From contig JAICWX010000284.1 in assembly GCA_025934635.1 (NCBI GenBank), forward strand, positions 1-10,949: a stretch of 10,949 bases of DNA, in the 5' to 3' direction. The DNA is from Streptosporangiaceae bacterium (GTDB taxonomy: Bacteria; Actinomycetota; Actinomycetes; Streptosporangiales; Streptosporangiaceae). Positions 1-8,171 of the stretch are shown here, piece after piece. Position 1 is the first letter of the stretch. Each line of letters starts with the position of its first letter. The notes under the pieces are model-generated. The model was not told the DNA's origin. It worked only from the letters and a program-made list of their open reading frames with translations, and did not search any database. Both the position numbers and the translations under genes were made by a program.

Positions 1-1812
1 GGCTGGAACGTGATCAAGGTGATCTGGGGCAGCGCCTGGGACCCGCTGATCGCGCGGGACTCCAGCGGGATCCTGCTCAAGCGGATGGAAGAAGCCGTCG
101 ACGGCGAGTACCAGGACTTCAAGTCCAAGAACGGCGCGTACGTCCGGGAGGAGTTCTTCGGCGTGTACCCCGAGCTGGCCGAGATGGTCGCGGGCATGAC
201 CGACGACGAGATCTGGGCGCTGAACCGCGGCGGTCACGACCCGGTCAAGGTCCACGCGGCCTACGCGGCCGCGGTGCGGCACACCGGCCAGCCCACGGTC
301 ATCCTGGCCAAGACGATCAAGGGCTACGGGATGGGCGAGTCCGGCGAGGGCCAGAACATCACCCACCAGCAGAAGCACATGGCTGACACGTCCCTGGTCA
401 AGTTCCGGGACCGGTTCAACCTGCCGCTGACCGACGAGCAGCTGGCGGGCATGCCGTTCCTGCGCTTCGACGAGGACAGCGAGGAGCTGGCCTACCTGCG
501 CGAGCGGCGGACCGCGCTGGGCGGCTACCTGCCGTCGCGGCGGCAGAAGTCGACCGAGTCGCTCCCGGTGCCCGAGCTGTCCGCGTTCGGCGGCCAGCTG
601 GGCGGCACGCCCGGCCGCCAGATCTCCACCACGATGGCGTTCGTCCGGATCCTGAACACGCTGCTGCGGGACAAGGCCATCGGGCCGCGGGTGGTGCCGA
701 TCGTGCCGGACGAGTCCAGGACGTTCGGCATGGAGGGGATGTTCCGGCAGTTCGGCATCTTCAGCCAGGCCGGCCAGCTGTACCAGCCGGAGGACGCCAA
801 CCAGCTGATGTACTACCGGGAGGCGCCGGACGGCCAGATGCTGCAGGAGGGCATCAACGAGGCCGGCGGGATGGCGTCCTGGATCGCCGCGGCCACCGCC
901 TACAGCACCAGCGACATCCCGATGATCCCGTTCTACATCTTCTACTCGATGTTCGGCTTCCAGCGGGTGATGGACCTGATCTGGGCGGCCGGGGACTCGC
1001 GGGCGCGGGGATTCCTGCTCGGCGGGACGGCCGGCCGGACCACGCTGAACGGCGAGGGACTACAGCACGAGGACGGGCACAGCCACCTGCTCGCCTCGGT
1101 CGTGCCGAACTGCGTGTCCTACGACCCGACGTACTCCTACGAGGTCGCGGTCATCGTCCACGACGGGCTGCGGCGGATGCTGGCCGAGCAGGAGGACGTG
1201 TTCTTCTACCTCACGCTGATGAACGAGAACTACGAGCACCCGCCGCTGCCCGAGGGGGCCGAGGCGGGCATCTTGAAGGGCATGTACCTGCTGCGTTCTG
1301 CTGACCGTGACGGGCCGCGGGTGCAGCTGCTGGGGAGCGGGACGATCCTGCGCGAGGTGCAGGCGGCCGCGGACCTGCTGGCGCAGGACTACGGGGTCGG
1401 CTGCGACGTGTGGAGCGCGACCAGCTTCACCGAGCTGCGCCGGGACGGGCTCGCGGCCGAGCGGCACAACATGCTGCACCCGGGCGCGGAGCCGCGGCGC
1501 AGCTACGTCGAGGAGTGCCTGGCCAGCCGCCCGGCCGGGCCGGTCATCGCGGCGACCGACTACGTCCGCTCCTACGCCGACCAGATCCGCGCCTTCGTGC
1601 CCGGCCCGTACCGGGTGCTGGGGACCGACGGCTACGGGCGCTCGGACTACCGGCGCAACCTGCGCCGCTTCTTCGAAGTCGACCGGCACTACGTCGCCCT
1701 GGCCGCGCTGACGGCGCTGGCCGGGCAGGGGGTGATCGCCGCGGACCGGGTGGCCGACGCGATCGCCCGGTACGGCATCAACCCCGACACCCCCGACCCG
1801 TCGCGAGCCTGA
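1..1812 (+). CDS. aceE: Pyruvate dehydrogenase E1 component, homodimeric AceE type (5' truncated by window edge)
   Basis: This is the thiamine-diphosphate-dependent E1 subunit that decarboxylates pyruvate and reductively acetylates the lipoyl group of E2 in the cytoplasmic pyruvate dehydrogenase complex. The frame is open from base 1 and encodes 603 residues. From memory of E. coli AceE (887 aa) it aligns without a break, so about 285 N-terminal residues, including the GDG...NN diphosphate-binding motif, lie upstream. Visible hallmarks are WALNRGGHDP (about residue 70), the mobile active-site loop NITHQQKHM with His122 (E. coli His407), the catalytic Glu283 in LQEGINEAGG (E. coli Glu571), GLQHEDGHSH, and a C-terminal RVLGTDGYGRSD. 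The GTG at position 10 is internal, because the preceding codons (GWN) continue the family alignment. It is the first visible gene of an aceE-aceF-lpdA operon. The identification is secure. Confidence 0.97.
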   Translation, partial: GWNVIKVIWGSAWDPLIARDSSGILLKRMEEAVDGEYQDFKSKNGAYVREEFFGVYPELAEMVAGMTDDEIWALNRGGHDPVKVHAAYAAAVRHTGQPTVILAKTIKGYGMGESGEGQNITHQQKHMADTSLVKFRDRFNLPLTDEQLAGMPFLRFDEDSEELAYLRERRTALGGYLPSRRQKSTESLPVPELSAFGGQLGGTPGRQISTTMAFVRILNTLLRDKAIGPRVVPIVPDESRTFGMEGMFRQFGIFSQAGQLYQPEDANQLMYYREAPDGQMLQEGINEAGGMASWIAAATAYSTSDIPMIPFYIFYSMFGFQRVMDLIWAAGDSRARGFLLGGTAGRTTLNGEGLQHEDGHSHLLASVVPNCVSYDPTYSYEVAVIVHDGLRRMLAEQEDVFFYLTLMNENYEHPPLPEGAEAGILKGMYLLRSADRDGPRVQLLGSGTILREVQAAADLLAQDYGVGCDVWSATSFTELRRDGLAAERHNMLHPGAEPRRSYVEECLASRPAGPVIAATDYVRSYADQIRAFVPGPYRVLGTDGYGRSDYRRNLRRFFEVDRHYVALAALTALAGQGVIAADRVADAIARYGINPDTPDPSRA

Positions 1813-1817
1813 AGGAG
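1811..1817 (+). promoter_or_regulatory. Ribosome binding site of aceF
   Basis: GAAGGAG lies 5 nt before the aceF ATG at 1823 and overlaps the aceE stop codon (1810-1812). This supports the chosen start and suggests that aceE and aceF translation is linked. Confidence 0.85.
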
Positions 1818-1822
1818 CAGCC

Positions 1823-3238
1823 ATGACTGAGGTCAGCGTGCCCGATCTCGGCGACTTCGGCGACGTGCCGGTCATCGAGATCCATGTCGCCCCGGGCGAC
1901 GTGGTGCACAACGAGGACCCGCTGGTCACCCTGGAGTCCGACAAGGCCACCATGGACATCCCGTCCCCCGGCGCGGGCACCGTCCGCGAGCTGCGGGTCA
2001 AGGTCGGCGACCTGGTCAGCCGCGGGTCGGCCCTGCTGACCCTCGACCCCGAGGGGACCGCGGTCGAGCCGCCGCCGCTGACCGACCAGCAGGAGCCGCC
2101 CACGCTGGCCGCGCCCGACCCGGTGGCGGCCGCGCGCGAGCCGGCCGAGCGTTCCGTCGCGGAGGCGCTGCCCGCCGCGACCGCGCTTCCCGCCGCGGCC
2201 GCTCCCGGCGCCCCGGCCACAGCCGCCCCGGTGGCTGCCCAGACTCCCAGTACGGTACCGGACGGTACTGCGACGGGCGGGGCGGGCGAGGCAGAAGGCG
2301 GATGGGCGCCCGCTGGATTTGACGGAGCGCACGCGAGTCCGGGGGTGCGGCGGCTGGCGCGGGAGCTCGGGCTGGACCTGACCGGGATGACGGGGACCGG
2401 GCCCAAGGGGCGGATCACCAAGGAGGACGTGATCGCGGGCGTGCGCGGGACGGCGGCGCCCGCGGCGGACGGGGCGGCGGGTCAGGCGGCCGTGGCGGGC
2501 GCCGGCATCCCGGAAGTGCCGGCGCAGGACTTCTCGAAGTTCGGGCCGGTGGAGGTCAAGCCGCTGACCCGGATCCAGCGGCTGTCCGGGCCGGCGCTGC
2601 ACCGGTCCTGGCTCAACGTCCCGCACGTCACCCACGACGACGAGGCCGACATCACCGACCTGGACGCCTACCGCCGCGAGCTGGACACGGCGGCCAAGGC
2701 GGAGGGCTACCGGGTGACGCTGCTGGCCTTCCTGATCAAGGCCAGCGTCTCCGCCCTGCGCGAGTACCCCAAGTTCAACAGCTCGCTCACGCCGGAGAAG
2801 GACGCGCTGGTCTACAAGGGCTACTATCACCTCGGCGTGGCCGTGGACACCCCCGAGGGCCTGGTCGTGCCGGTGATCCGCGACGTGGACCGCAAGGGCG
2901 TCCGGGAGCTGAGCCGCGAGCTCGGCGCCGTCTCGGCCCGGGCCCGGGAGGGCAAGCTGGCCCCGGCCGACCTGCAGGGCGCCAGCTTCACCATCTCCAG
3001 CCTGGGCGGCATCGGCGGGACGAGCTTCACGCCGATCGTCAACGCCCCCGAGGTGGCGATCCTGGGCGTGGTCCGGTCCAAGCTGGCCCCGGTCTGGGAC
3101 GGGGAGGCGTTCGTGCCGCGGCTGATGCTGCCGCTGTCGCTGTCCTACGACCACCGGGTCATCGACGGGGCGCTGGCCGCCCGGTTCGCCCGGTACCTGT
3201 GCGAGGTCCTGGGGGACATCCGCCGTCTCGTGCTCTGA
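1823..3238 (+). CDS. aceF: Dihydrolipoamide acetyltransferase E2 of pyruvate dehydrogenase, single lipoyl domain
   Basis: E2 core subunit (471 aa) that carries the acetyl group on a swinging lipoyl arm and transfers it to CoA. Domains in order: one lipoyl domain (about 1-76) with the lipoylated lysine Lys41 in LESDKATMD; a long Ala/Pro-rich flexible linker (about 80-165); a peripheral subunit-binding domain (about 170-207; SPGVRRLARELGLDL...GRITKEDV) that docks E1/E3; a second Ala-rich linker; and the CoA acyltransferase domain (about 235-471) with the active-site DHRVIDG (His444, Asp448). The C-terminus (DIRRLVL) resembles the proteobacterial AceF ending (DIRRLVM). E. coli AceF has three lipoyl domains and this protein has one. 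It sits 10 nt after aceE and 16 nt before lpdA, so this E2 is specific to pyruvate rather than 2-oxoglutarate. The linker composition is normal for E2. Confidence 0.96.
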   Translation: MTEVSVPDLGDFGDVPVIEIHVAPGDVVHNEDPLVTLESDKATMDIPSPGAGTVRELRVKVGDLVSRGSALLTLDPEGTAVEPPPLTDQQEPPTLAAPDPVAAAREPAERSVAEALPAATALPAAAAPGAPATAAPVAAQTPSTVPDGTATGGAGEAEGGWAPAGFDGAHASPGVRRLARELGLDLTGMTGTGPKGRITKEDVIAGVRGTAAPAADGAAGQAAVAGAGIPEVPAQDFSKFGPVEVKPLTRIQRLSGPALHRSWLNVPHVTHDDEADITDLDAYRRELDTAAKAEGYRVTLLAFLIKASVSALREYPKFNSSLTPEKDALVYKGYYHLGVAVDTPEGLVVPVIRDVDRKGVRELSRELGAVSARAREGKLAPADLQGASFTISSLGGIGGTSFTPIVNAPEVAILGVVRSKLAPVWDGEAFVPRLMLPLSLSYDHRVIDGALAARFARYLCEVLGDIRRLVL

Positions 3239-3243
3239 CCACC

Positions 3244-3248
3244 GGAGG
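3244..3248 (+). promoter_or_regulatory. Ribosome binding site of lpdA
   Basis: A perfect GGAGG core lies 6 nt before the ATG at 3255, in the 16-nt gap after aceF. It fixes the lpdA start. Confidence 0.85.
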
Positions 3249-3254
3249 CAGAAC

Positions 3255-4703
3255 ATGGCTGATCACACCGCGGAAGTCCTCGTGCTCGGCGCGGGGCCGG
3301 GTGGTTACACGGCCGCGTTCCGGGCCGCCGACCTGGGCAAGCAGGTCGTGCTGGTGGACCGGGAGCCGACGCTCGGCGGGGTCTGCCTCAACGTCGGCTG
3401 CATCCCGTCGAAGGCCCTGCTGCACGCGGCCAAGGTGATCGCGGAGGCTAGGGAGATGGGCGGGAACGGCATCTCGTTCGGTCCGCCTGATCTTGATCTT
3501 GACCGGCTGCGGGCGTGGAAGGACTCGGTGATCGCCCGGCTCACCGGCGGGCTGGGCAGCCTGGCCAAGCAGCGGAAGGTGACGGCGATCCGGGGGTACG
3601 GGCGGTTGACCGGGCCGCACGAGCTGCGGGTCGAGCTGGCCGGGGGCGGCGCGGCCACCGTCGGCTTCGAGCAGGCGATCATCGCGACCGGCTCGTCGGC
3701 GGTGCGGCTGCCGTTCCTCCCGCACGACCCGCGGGTCATCGACTCCACCGGCGCGCTCGAGCTCGGCGAGATCCCCGGGCGGCTGCTGGTCATCGGGGGC
3801 GGGATCATCGGGCTGGAGATGGCCACCGTGTACCACGAGCTGGGTGCGAAGGTCACCGTGGTCGAGCTGCTCGACCAGCTCATCCCGGGCGCCGACCGGG
3901 ACCTGGTCGCCCCGCTGGCCAAGCGGGTGGGGCGGCAGTACGAGAACGTGTTCCTGAAGACGCAGGTGACCGGGGTGCAGGCGACGCCGGAGGGGCTGGT
4001 CGCCTCGTTCGAGGGGGCGAAGGCGCCGGCGACCGACACGTTCGACCGGATCCTGGTGGCGGTCGGCCGCCGGCCGAACGGAGCCATCATCGACGCCGAA
4101 CGGGCGGGCGTTACCGTTGATCCGGCTGGCTTCATCGGGGTCAGTAAGCAGCTGCGGACCAACGTGCCGCACATCTTCGCCATCGGCGACGTGGTGGGGC
4201 CGCCGATGCTGGCGCACAAGGCCATGCACGAGGCGAAGGTCGCGGCCGAGGTGATCGCGGGCAAGAACAGCTTCTTCGACGTCCGGGCCATCCCGTCGGT
4301 GGCCTATACCGACCCCGAGGTGGCCTGGGCCGGTGTCACCGAGAACGAGGCGCGCGCGGCCGGCGTCGGGTACGGCAAGGGGGTGTTCCCGTGGGCGGCC
4401 AGCGGCCGGTCGCTCAGCCTGGGACGTTCGGAGGGGATGACGAAGGTGCTGTTCGACGAGGCGAGCGGCCGGGTCATCGGCTGCGGCATCGTCGGCCCGT
4501 CGGCCGGCGACCTCATCTCCGAGGCGGTGCTGGCCATCGAGATGGGCGCCGACGCGGCCGACATCGGGCTGACCGTGCACCCGCACCCGACGCTGTCCGA
4601 GACGGTGGCCATGGCGGCGGAGGCATTCGAGGGCACGATCACCGACCTGTACCTCCCCCGGCGGCCGGAGGCCTTCCGTGGGGGCCGGCCTGGATTTGTT
4701 TGA
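3255..4703 (+). CDS. lpdA: Dihydrolipoyl dehydrogenase (E3 of the pyruvate dehydrogenase complex)
   Basis: FAD-dependent disulfide oxidoreductase (482 aa) that reoxidises the dihydrolipoyl arm of E2 and passes electrons to NAD+. The N-terminal FAD Rossmann motif is GAGPGGYTAAF (residues 12-22). The redox-active disulfide is Cys44/Cys49 in GGVCLNVGCIPSKALLH. The NAD-binding motif GGGIIGLEMATVYHELG lies at about 178-194, and the second FAD motif (AIGDVVGPPMLAHKAMHEA) at about 312-330. The C-terminal dimer interface carries the His444/Glu449 active-site dyad in HPHPTLSETVAMAAE. Length and motif positions match E. coli Lpd almost residue for residue. As last gene of the ace operon it is presumably the dedicated E3, although it may also serve 2-oxoglutarate dehydrogenase or glycine cleavage. 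The identification is secure. Confidence 0.97.
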   Translation: MADHTAEVLVLGAGPGGYTAAFRAADLGKQVVLVDREPTLGGVCLNVGCIPSKALLHAAKVIAEAREMGGNGISFGPPDLDLDRLRAWKDSVIARLTGGLGSLAKQRKVTAIRGYGRLTGPHELRVELAGGGAATVGFEQAIIATGSSAVRLPFLPHDPRVIDSTGALELGEIPGRLLVIGGGIIGLEMATVYHELGAKVTVVELLDQLIPGADRDLVAPLAKRVGRQYENVFLKTQVTGVQATPEGLVASFEGAKAPATDTFDRILVAVGRRPNGAIIDAERAGVTVDPAGFIGVSKQLRTNVPHIFAIGDVVGPPMLAHKAMHEAKVAAEVIAGKNSFFDVRAIPSVAYTDPEVAWAGVTENEARAAGVGYGKGVFPWAASGRSLSLGRSEGMTKVLFDEASGRVIGCGIVGPSAGDLISEAVLAIEMGADAADIGLTVHPHPTLSETVAMAAEAFEGTITDLYLPRRPEAFRGGRPGFV

Positions 4704-4705
4704 TT
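4655..4705 (+). terminator. Possible terminator at the 3' end of the ace operon
   Basis: GGCCGG (4663-4668) can pair with CCGGCC (4685-4690). An alternative pairing is CCCCC (4655-4659) with GGGGG (4680-4684). The segment is followed at once by a T-rich stretch (TGGATTTGTTTGATT), which is striking in this GC-rich DNA. The stem overlaps the last lpdA codons and the loop is 16 nt, so this is only a weak to moderate terminator candidate. Confidence 0.3.
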
Positions 4706-4725
4706 GTGTGAGTTTTAATCGGTAG
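4706..4725 (+). promoter_or_regulatory. Candidate -10 region for a leaderless ggt transcript
   Basis: TTTAAT (4714-4719) ends 6 nt before the ggt ATG, and the gap contains no Shine-Dalgarno-like purine tract. That geometry fits leaderless mRNAs, which are common in actinobacteria. No convincing -35 was seen; TGGATT at 4691-4696 is 17 nt upstream but a poor match. An in-frame TAG at 4723-4725 rules out a longer ggt start. Confidence 0.3.
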
Positions 4726-6585
4726 ATGCCTCTCCGTCGTTTGCCTGTGGTTTCTGCCGTGTCGGCGCTGGCCGCGGTACTGCTGGCACTGCCCGCGCTC
4801 CCGGCGGGAGCGCACGCGGCCGCTCCGGCCGGTCACTCCGGGGCCCTGGCGGCGGGGTCGGGGGGCGCGGTGGCGTCGATGGACGTGGGGGCCAGCCAGG
4901 CGGGGATCGACGTGCTGAAGCGCGGCGGCAACGCGGTCGACGCGGCGGTGGCCACGGCCAGCGCGCTCGGCGTGACGATCCCGTTCGTGGCCGGCCCCGG
5001 CGGCGGCGGGTTCATGGTGATCTACCTGGCCAGGACGCACCAGGTGGTGACCATCGACGGGCGGGAGAACTGCCCGGCCGCGTGCACGCCGACGATGTTC
5101 ATCGACCCGGCGACCGGGCAGCCGCTCGGCTACGACGACGCCTCGGACCAGCCGCTGGCCACCGGCGTGCCGTCGATGGTGGCGACCTGGGCCAAGGCAC
5201 TCAAGCTGTACGGGCGCAAGTCGCTGGCCGCCGACCTGCAGCCGGCCATCGCGGTGGCGCAGCACGGGTTCCGGGTCAACCCGGACTTCGTGCAGCTCAC
5301 CCAGTCGGACCTGCCTGAGCTGCAGGCCTACCCGGCCAGCCGCAAGCTGCTGCTGACCTCGTCCGGGCAGCCCCGGCCGGTGGGCACGCTGCTGCGCAAC
5401 CCGGACCTGGCCAGGACCTACCGGCTGCTGGCCCGCTACGGCCCCTCGTACCTGTACGACGGGCCGCTGGGCAAGGCCATCGTGCAGGCCGACGACCACC
5501 CGGTGCTGACGCCCGGGCAGAAGGTGGTCCGGCTGCCCGGCATCATGACCACGGCCGACCTGCGTGCCTACCAGGCCCTGGTCCGGGCGCCGACCCACGT
5601 GCGCTACCGCGGCCTGGACATCTACAGCATGGCGCCCCCGTCGAGCAGCGGGACCACGGTCGGCGAGGCGCTGAACATCCTGAGCGGGTACAACCTGGCG
5701 GCCGAGCCGCGGGCCACGGCGCTGTTCCACTACCTGGAGGCGTCCCGGCTGTCCTACGCCGACCGCAACGCCTACGTCGGCGATCCCCGGTATGTCAGCG
5801 TGCCGGTGTCCGGGCTGCTGAACCCGAAGTTCGCGGCGACCCGGCGCTGCCTGATCGGTTCTACGGCGCTGACCTCGCCGGTGGCGCCGGGTAACCCGCA
5901 TCCGCCGTACGCCGGCTGCTCGTCGCAGAGTGCTCCGGCGGTGGCGCCGGAGGGCGGCCACACCAACAACATCGTCACCACGGACAAGTGGGGCGACATC
6001 GTGGCCTACACCAACACCATCAACTTCTTCGGCGGCAGCGGGCAGGTCGTGCCCGGCTACGGGTTCCTGCTGAACAACGAGATGACCGACTTCGACTTCG
6101 CTCCGCCGTCGGCGGGCGTCGCCGATCCCAACCTGCCGGCCGGCGGCAAGCAGCCGCGGTCCAGCATGGGCCCGGTGATCGCGTTCCGGAATGGTGCGCC
6201 GGTCTTCAGCGTGGGCGCGGCCGGCGGGTCCACCATCATCACGACGATCCTGCAGATCATCATGAACCACGTGGACTTCGGCCTGTCGTTGCCGGCGGCG
6301 CTGGCAGCGCCGCGGGTGAGCCAGACCAACTCGGCGACCTCGCTGGCCGAGCCGCTCTTCTACAACAGTGCCCTGGCTAAGGAGCTGACCAGCAAGTTCG
6401 GTGAGAAGTTCAAGCTGGCGACCGGGCCGATCGTGCCGCTGGACAACTACCCGGGTGACGCGACCGCGCTGCAGGTCCTCGGGCACGGGCGGGCCGAGGC
6501 CATCGCCGAGCCGGTCCGGCTGGGCGGCGGCAGCGCGCTGGTGGTGCACCCCGGGTCGTTACCTTCCGGCTGCCCCGTACCCTAG
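4726..6585 (+). CDS. ggt: Secreted gamma-glutamyltransferase (glutathione hydrolase), Ntn hydrolase
   Basis: It cleaves the gamma-glutamyl bond of glutathione-like substrates and transfers the group to water or amino acids. The family matures by self-cleavage into large and small subunits. The 619-aa precursor begins with a signal peptide: basic n-region MPLRRLP, a hydrophobic Ala/Leu/Val core, and likely cleavage near residues 27-31 (AGAHA). It therefore acts outside the membrane. Family landmarks are GGNAVDAAVATASALGV (about 66-82), the gamma-glutamyl-binding Arg113 in DGREN, and the small-subunit start GGHTNNIVTTD with presumed nucleophile Thr413 (E. coli Thr391). GGSGQVVPGYGFLLNNEMTDF, SSMGPVI and GAAGGSTIITTILQ follow. 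Several cysteines (CPAAC, RRC, GCSS) could form disulfides outside the cell. Actinomycetes normally lack glutathione (mycothiol replaces it), so the natural substrate is uncertain. The next gene starts 6 nt downstream. Confidence 0.94.
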   Translation: MPLRRLPVVSAVSALAAVLLALPALPAGAHAAAPAGHSGALAAGSGGAVASMDVGASQAGIDVLKRGGNAVDAAVATASALGVTIPFVAGPGGGGFMVIYLARTHQVVTIDGRENCPAACTPTMFIDPATGQPLGYDDASDQPLATGVPSMVATWAKALKLYGRKSLAADLQPAIAVAQHGFRVNPDFVQLTQSDLPELQAYPASRKLLLTSSGQPRPVGTLLRNPDLARTYRLLARYGPSYLYDGPLGKAIVQADDHPVLTPGQKVVRLPGIMTTADLRAYQALVRAPTHVRYRGLDIYSMAPPSSSGTTVGEALNILSGYNLAAEPRATALFHYLEASRLSYADRNAYVGDPRYVSVPVSGLLNPKFAATRRCLIGSTALTSPVAPGNPHPPYAGCSSQSAPAVAPEGGHTNNIVTTDKWGDIVAYTNTINFFGGSGQVVPGYGFLLNNEMTDFDFAPPSAGVADPNLPAGGKQPRSSMGPVIAFRNGAPVFSVGAAGGSTIITTILQIIMNHVDFGLSLPAALAAPRVSQTNSATSLAEPLFYNSALAKELTSKFGEKFKLATGPIVPLDNYPGDATALQVLGHGRAEAIAEPVRLGGGSALVVHPGSLPSGCPVP

Positions 6586-6591
6586 GGCAGC

Positions 6592-7572
6592 ATGGCCAGT
6601 CGTGAGCTCGTCGTCCTGGGCACGGCCAGCCAGGCACCGACCAGGCGCCGTAACCACAACGGCTATTTCCTGCGCTGGGACAGCGAGGGCCTGCTGTTCG
6701 ACCCGGGTGAGGGAACCCAGCGGCAGATGCTGTTCGCCGGGGTCACGGCCAGCCAGATCACCCGGATCTGCGTGACCCACCTGCACGGCGATCACTGCCT
6801 CGGGCTGCCCGGCGTGCTGGCGCGGATGTCGCTGGACCGGGTCGCGCACCCGGTGGAGGCCAGCTATCCCGCGGGCAGCCGGGAGGTGTTCCGGCGGCTC
6901 CGGCACGCCTCGCTGTTCCGCGACGTACTGGACCTGCGCGAACGGCGGATCCGGGGGGTCGGCCCGGTGGTCCTCGGGACGGAGCCGTTCCGGCTGGAGG
7001 CGCGGGCGCTGTCGCACAGCGTGCCGACCGTCGGCTACCGGCTGGCCGAGCCGGACGGGCGGCGGATGCTGCCGGGCAAGCTGGCCTCGTTCGGCATCAC
7101 CGGGCCCGACATCGGGCGGCTGCAGCACTCCGGGCGGCTTTCTGTGGACGGCCGGGTGGTGACGCTGGAGCAGGTGAGCGAGCCGCGGACGGGGCAGAAG
7201 TTCGCCTTCGTGATGGACACCCGGCTGTGCGACGCGGCCTTCGCGCTGGCGGACCAGGCCGACATGCTGGTCTGCGAGTCCACCTTCGCCAACGCCGAAG
7301 CCGCGCTGGCCCGCGACTACGGGCACCTGACGGCCGGGCAGGCCGGGCAGATCGCGGCCCAGGCCGGGGTACGGCTGCTGGTCCTCACCCATTTCTCGCA
7401 GCGCTACGAGTCCGGACCGGGGCCGGGGACCACCGGCGACGAGCGGCTGGCGGGCGAGGCGGCCGAGGTGTTCGGCGGCGAGGTCGTGCTGGCCAGCGAC
7501 CTGACCCGGATCCCGGTCCCGCGCGCCCCTTCGGCGGGAGCCCGGGCGGCTCAGTCGTCGTCGAGCGCGTAG
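6592..7572 (+). CDS. rnz: Ribonuclease Z (tRNA 3' endonuclease), metallo-beta-lactamase fold
   Basis: Cytoplasmic zinc endonuclease that removes 3' trailers from precursor tRNAs, here 326 aa. The di-zinc ligands are visible in family order: His63-x-His65-x-Asp67-His68 in the HLHGDH motif, His142 in [11 protein letters not shown], Asp209 in VMDTR, and His267 in LTHFSQRY. The characteristic GHLTA (244-248) precedes the last of these. The N-terminal [18 protein letters not shown] and [11 protein letters not shown] are typical of bacterial RNase Z. The Gly/Arg-rich insertion around residues 85-115 is in the position of the flexible arm that grips tRNA. The last 20 or so residues are a low-complexity tail ([14 protein letters not shown]). 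The ATG lies 6 nt after ggt with only a weak GGGCAG upstream, so translation may depend on ggt. The 3' end overlaps the convergent reductase by 22 bp. Confidence 0.93.
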   Translation: MASRELVVLGTASQAPTRRRNHNGYFLRWDSEGLLFDPGEGTQRQMLFAGVTASQITRICVTHLHGDHCLGLPGVLARMSLDRVAHPVEASYPAGSREVFRRLRHASLFRDVLDLRERRIRGVGPVVLGTEPFRLEARALSHSVPTVGYRLAEPDGRRMLPGKLASFGITGPDIGRLQHSGRLSVDGRVVTLEQVSEPRTGQKFAFVMDTRLCDAAFALADQADMLVCESTFANAEAALARDYGHLTAGQAGQIAAQAGVRLLVLTHFSQRYESGPGPGTTGDERLAGEAAEVFGGEVVLASDLTRIPVPRAPSAGARAAQSSSSA

Positions 7573-8171
7573 GAGCCGGTGCGGACGGGGCCGTCCGGCT
7601 GGTAGCTGGCGATGATGACGCCGGTGCTGGTGGTGGTGGCGCTGACCAGGCGCAGGGCGGCCGGGACGGCGCCGTCGCGGAACAGCTTCTTGCCGGTGCC
7701 GAGGTGCACGGGGAAGTAGAGCAGCCGGTATTCGTCGATGAGGTCGTGGTCGATGAGCGTGTGGGCGAGGGCGCCGCTGCCGTGAACCTGGAGTTCGTCG
7801 CCGGGCTGCTCCTTGAGCTTGGCGACCGCGGCGGCGATGTCGCCATTGATCACCGTGGAGTTGGCCCAGTCGGCGGACGTCAGCGTGGTCGAGGCGACGT
7901 ACTTCGGCAGCGCGTTGAGCTTGCTCGCGACCGGGTCGCCGGGATCGGTGACCCGCGGCCAGTGGCTGGCGAAGATGTCATAGGTGCGCCGGCCCAGCAG
8001 GAACGCGCTGGCATGATCGAACCAGCCGCTGACGGCCGTACCGAAATCCTGGTCGCCGTACGGGAACGACCAGCCGCCGTAGGGGAAGCCGCCGTCGCGG
8101 TCCTCGTCCGGGCCGCCGGGCGCCTGCAGGACGCCGTCCAGGGTCAGGAAGGTGTGCAGGGTCACGCGCAT
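7551..8171 (-). CDS. Dihydrofolate reductase family protein (RibD C-terminal-like reductase)
   Basis: A 206-aa NAD(P)H-dependent reductase of the family that includes the RibD C-terminal domain and bacterial YyaP/YwjB-type proteins. These share the DHFR fold but are usually not the essential DHFR, and the substrate is unknown. Visible motifs are the first strand [20 protein letters not shown] (2-21), the substrate-side segment [16 protein letters not shown] (about 58-73), the central strand KYVASTTL (about 90-97), the nucleotide-binding [19 protein letters not shown], and the closing [15 protein letters not shown]. The start is supported by GAGGGAG, read on the minus strand at 8178-8184, 6 nt before the ATG. 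It is convergent and overlapping with rnz, and divergent from the NTF2-like gene across 108 bp. Family assignment is firm and function is not. Confidence 0.9.
   Translation of the reverse strand: MRVTLHTFLTLDGVLQAPGGPDEDRDGGFPYGGWSFPYGDQDFGTAVSGWFDHASAFLLGRRTYDIFASHWPRVTDPGDPVASKLNALPKYVASTTLTSADWANSTVINGDIAAAVAKLKEQPGDELQVHGSGALAHTLIDHDLIDEYRLLYFPVHLGTGKKLFRDGAVPAALRLVSATTTSTGVIIASYQPDGPVRTGSYALDDD

Noticed and set aside
10..12. GTG at 10 as the true start of aceE
   Set aside because: The preceding codons (GWN) continue the AceE alignment, and about 285 residues of the family are missing, so the gene extends beyond the left edge.
2240..2275. Repeated GGTAC-type words in the aceF linker as an operator
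   Set aside because: They lie inside the low-complexity Ala/Pro/Thr linker coding sequence, where repeats are expected from composition.
1060..2421. Long minus-strand open frames opposite the ace genes (also 1778-3256, 3159-4586, 4639-6549 and 8447-10333)
   Set aside because: They are antisense to well-supported genes, encode Arg/Pro/His-rich low-complexity sequence with no recognisable domain, and are the expected by-product of high third-position GC.
4726..4800. Twin-arginine (Tat) export signal on the gamma-glutamyltransferase
   Set aside because: RRLPVV lacks the S/T-RR-x-F-L-K pattern; an ordinary Sec signal peptide is the simpler reading.
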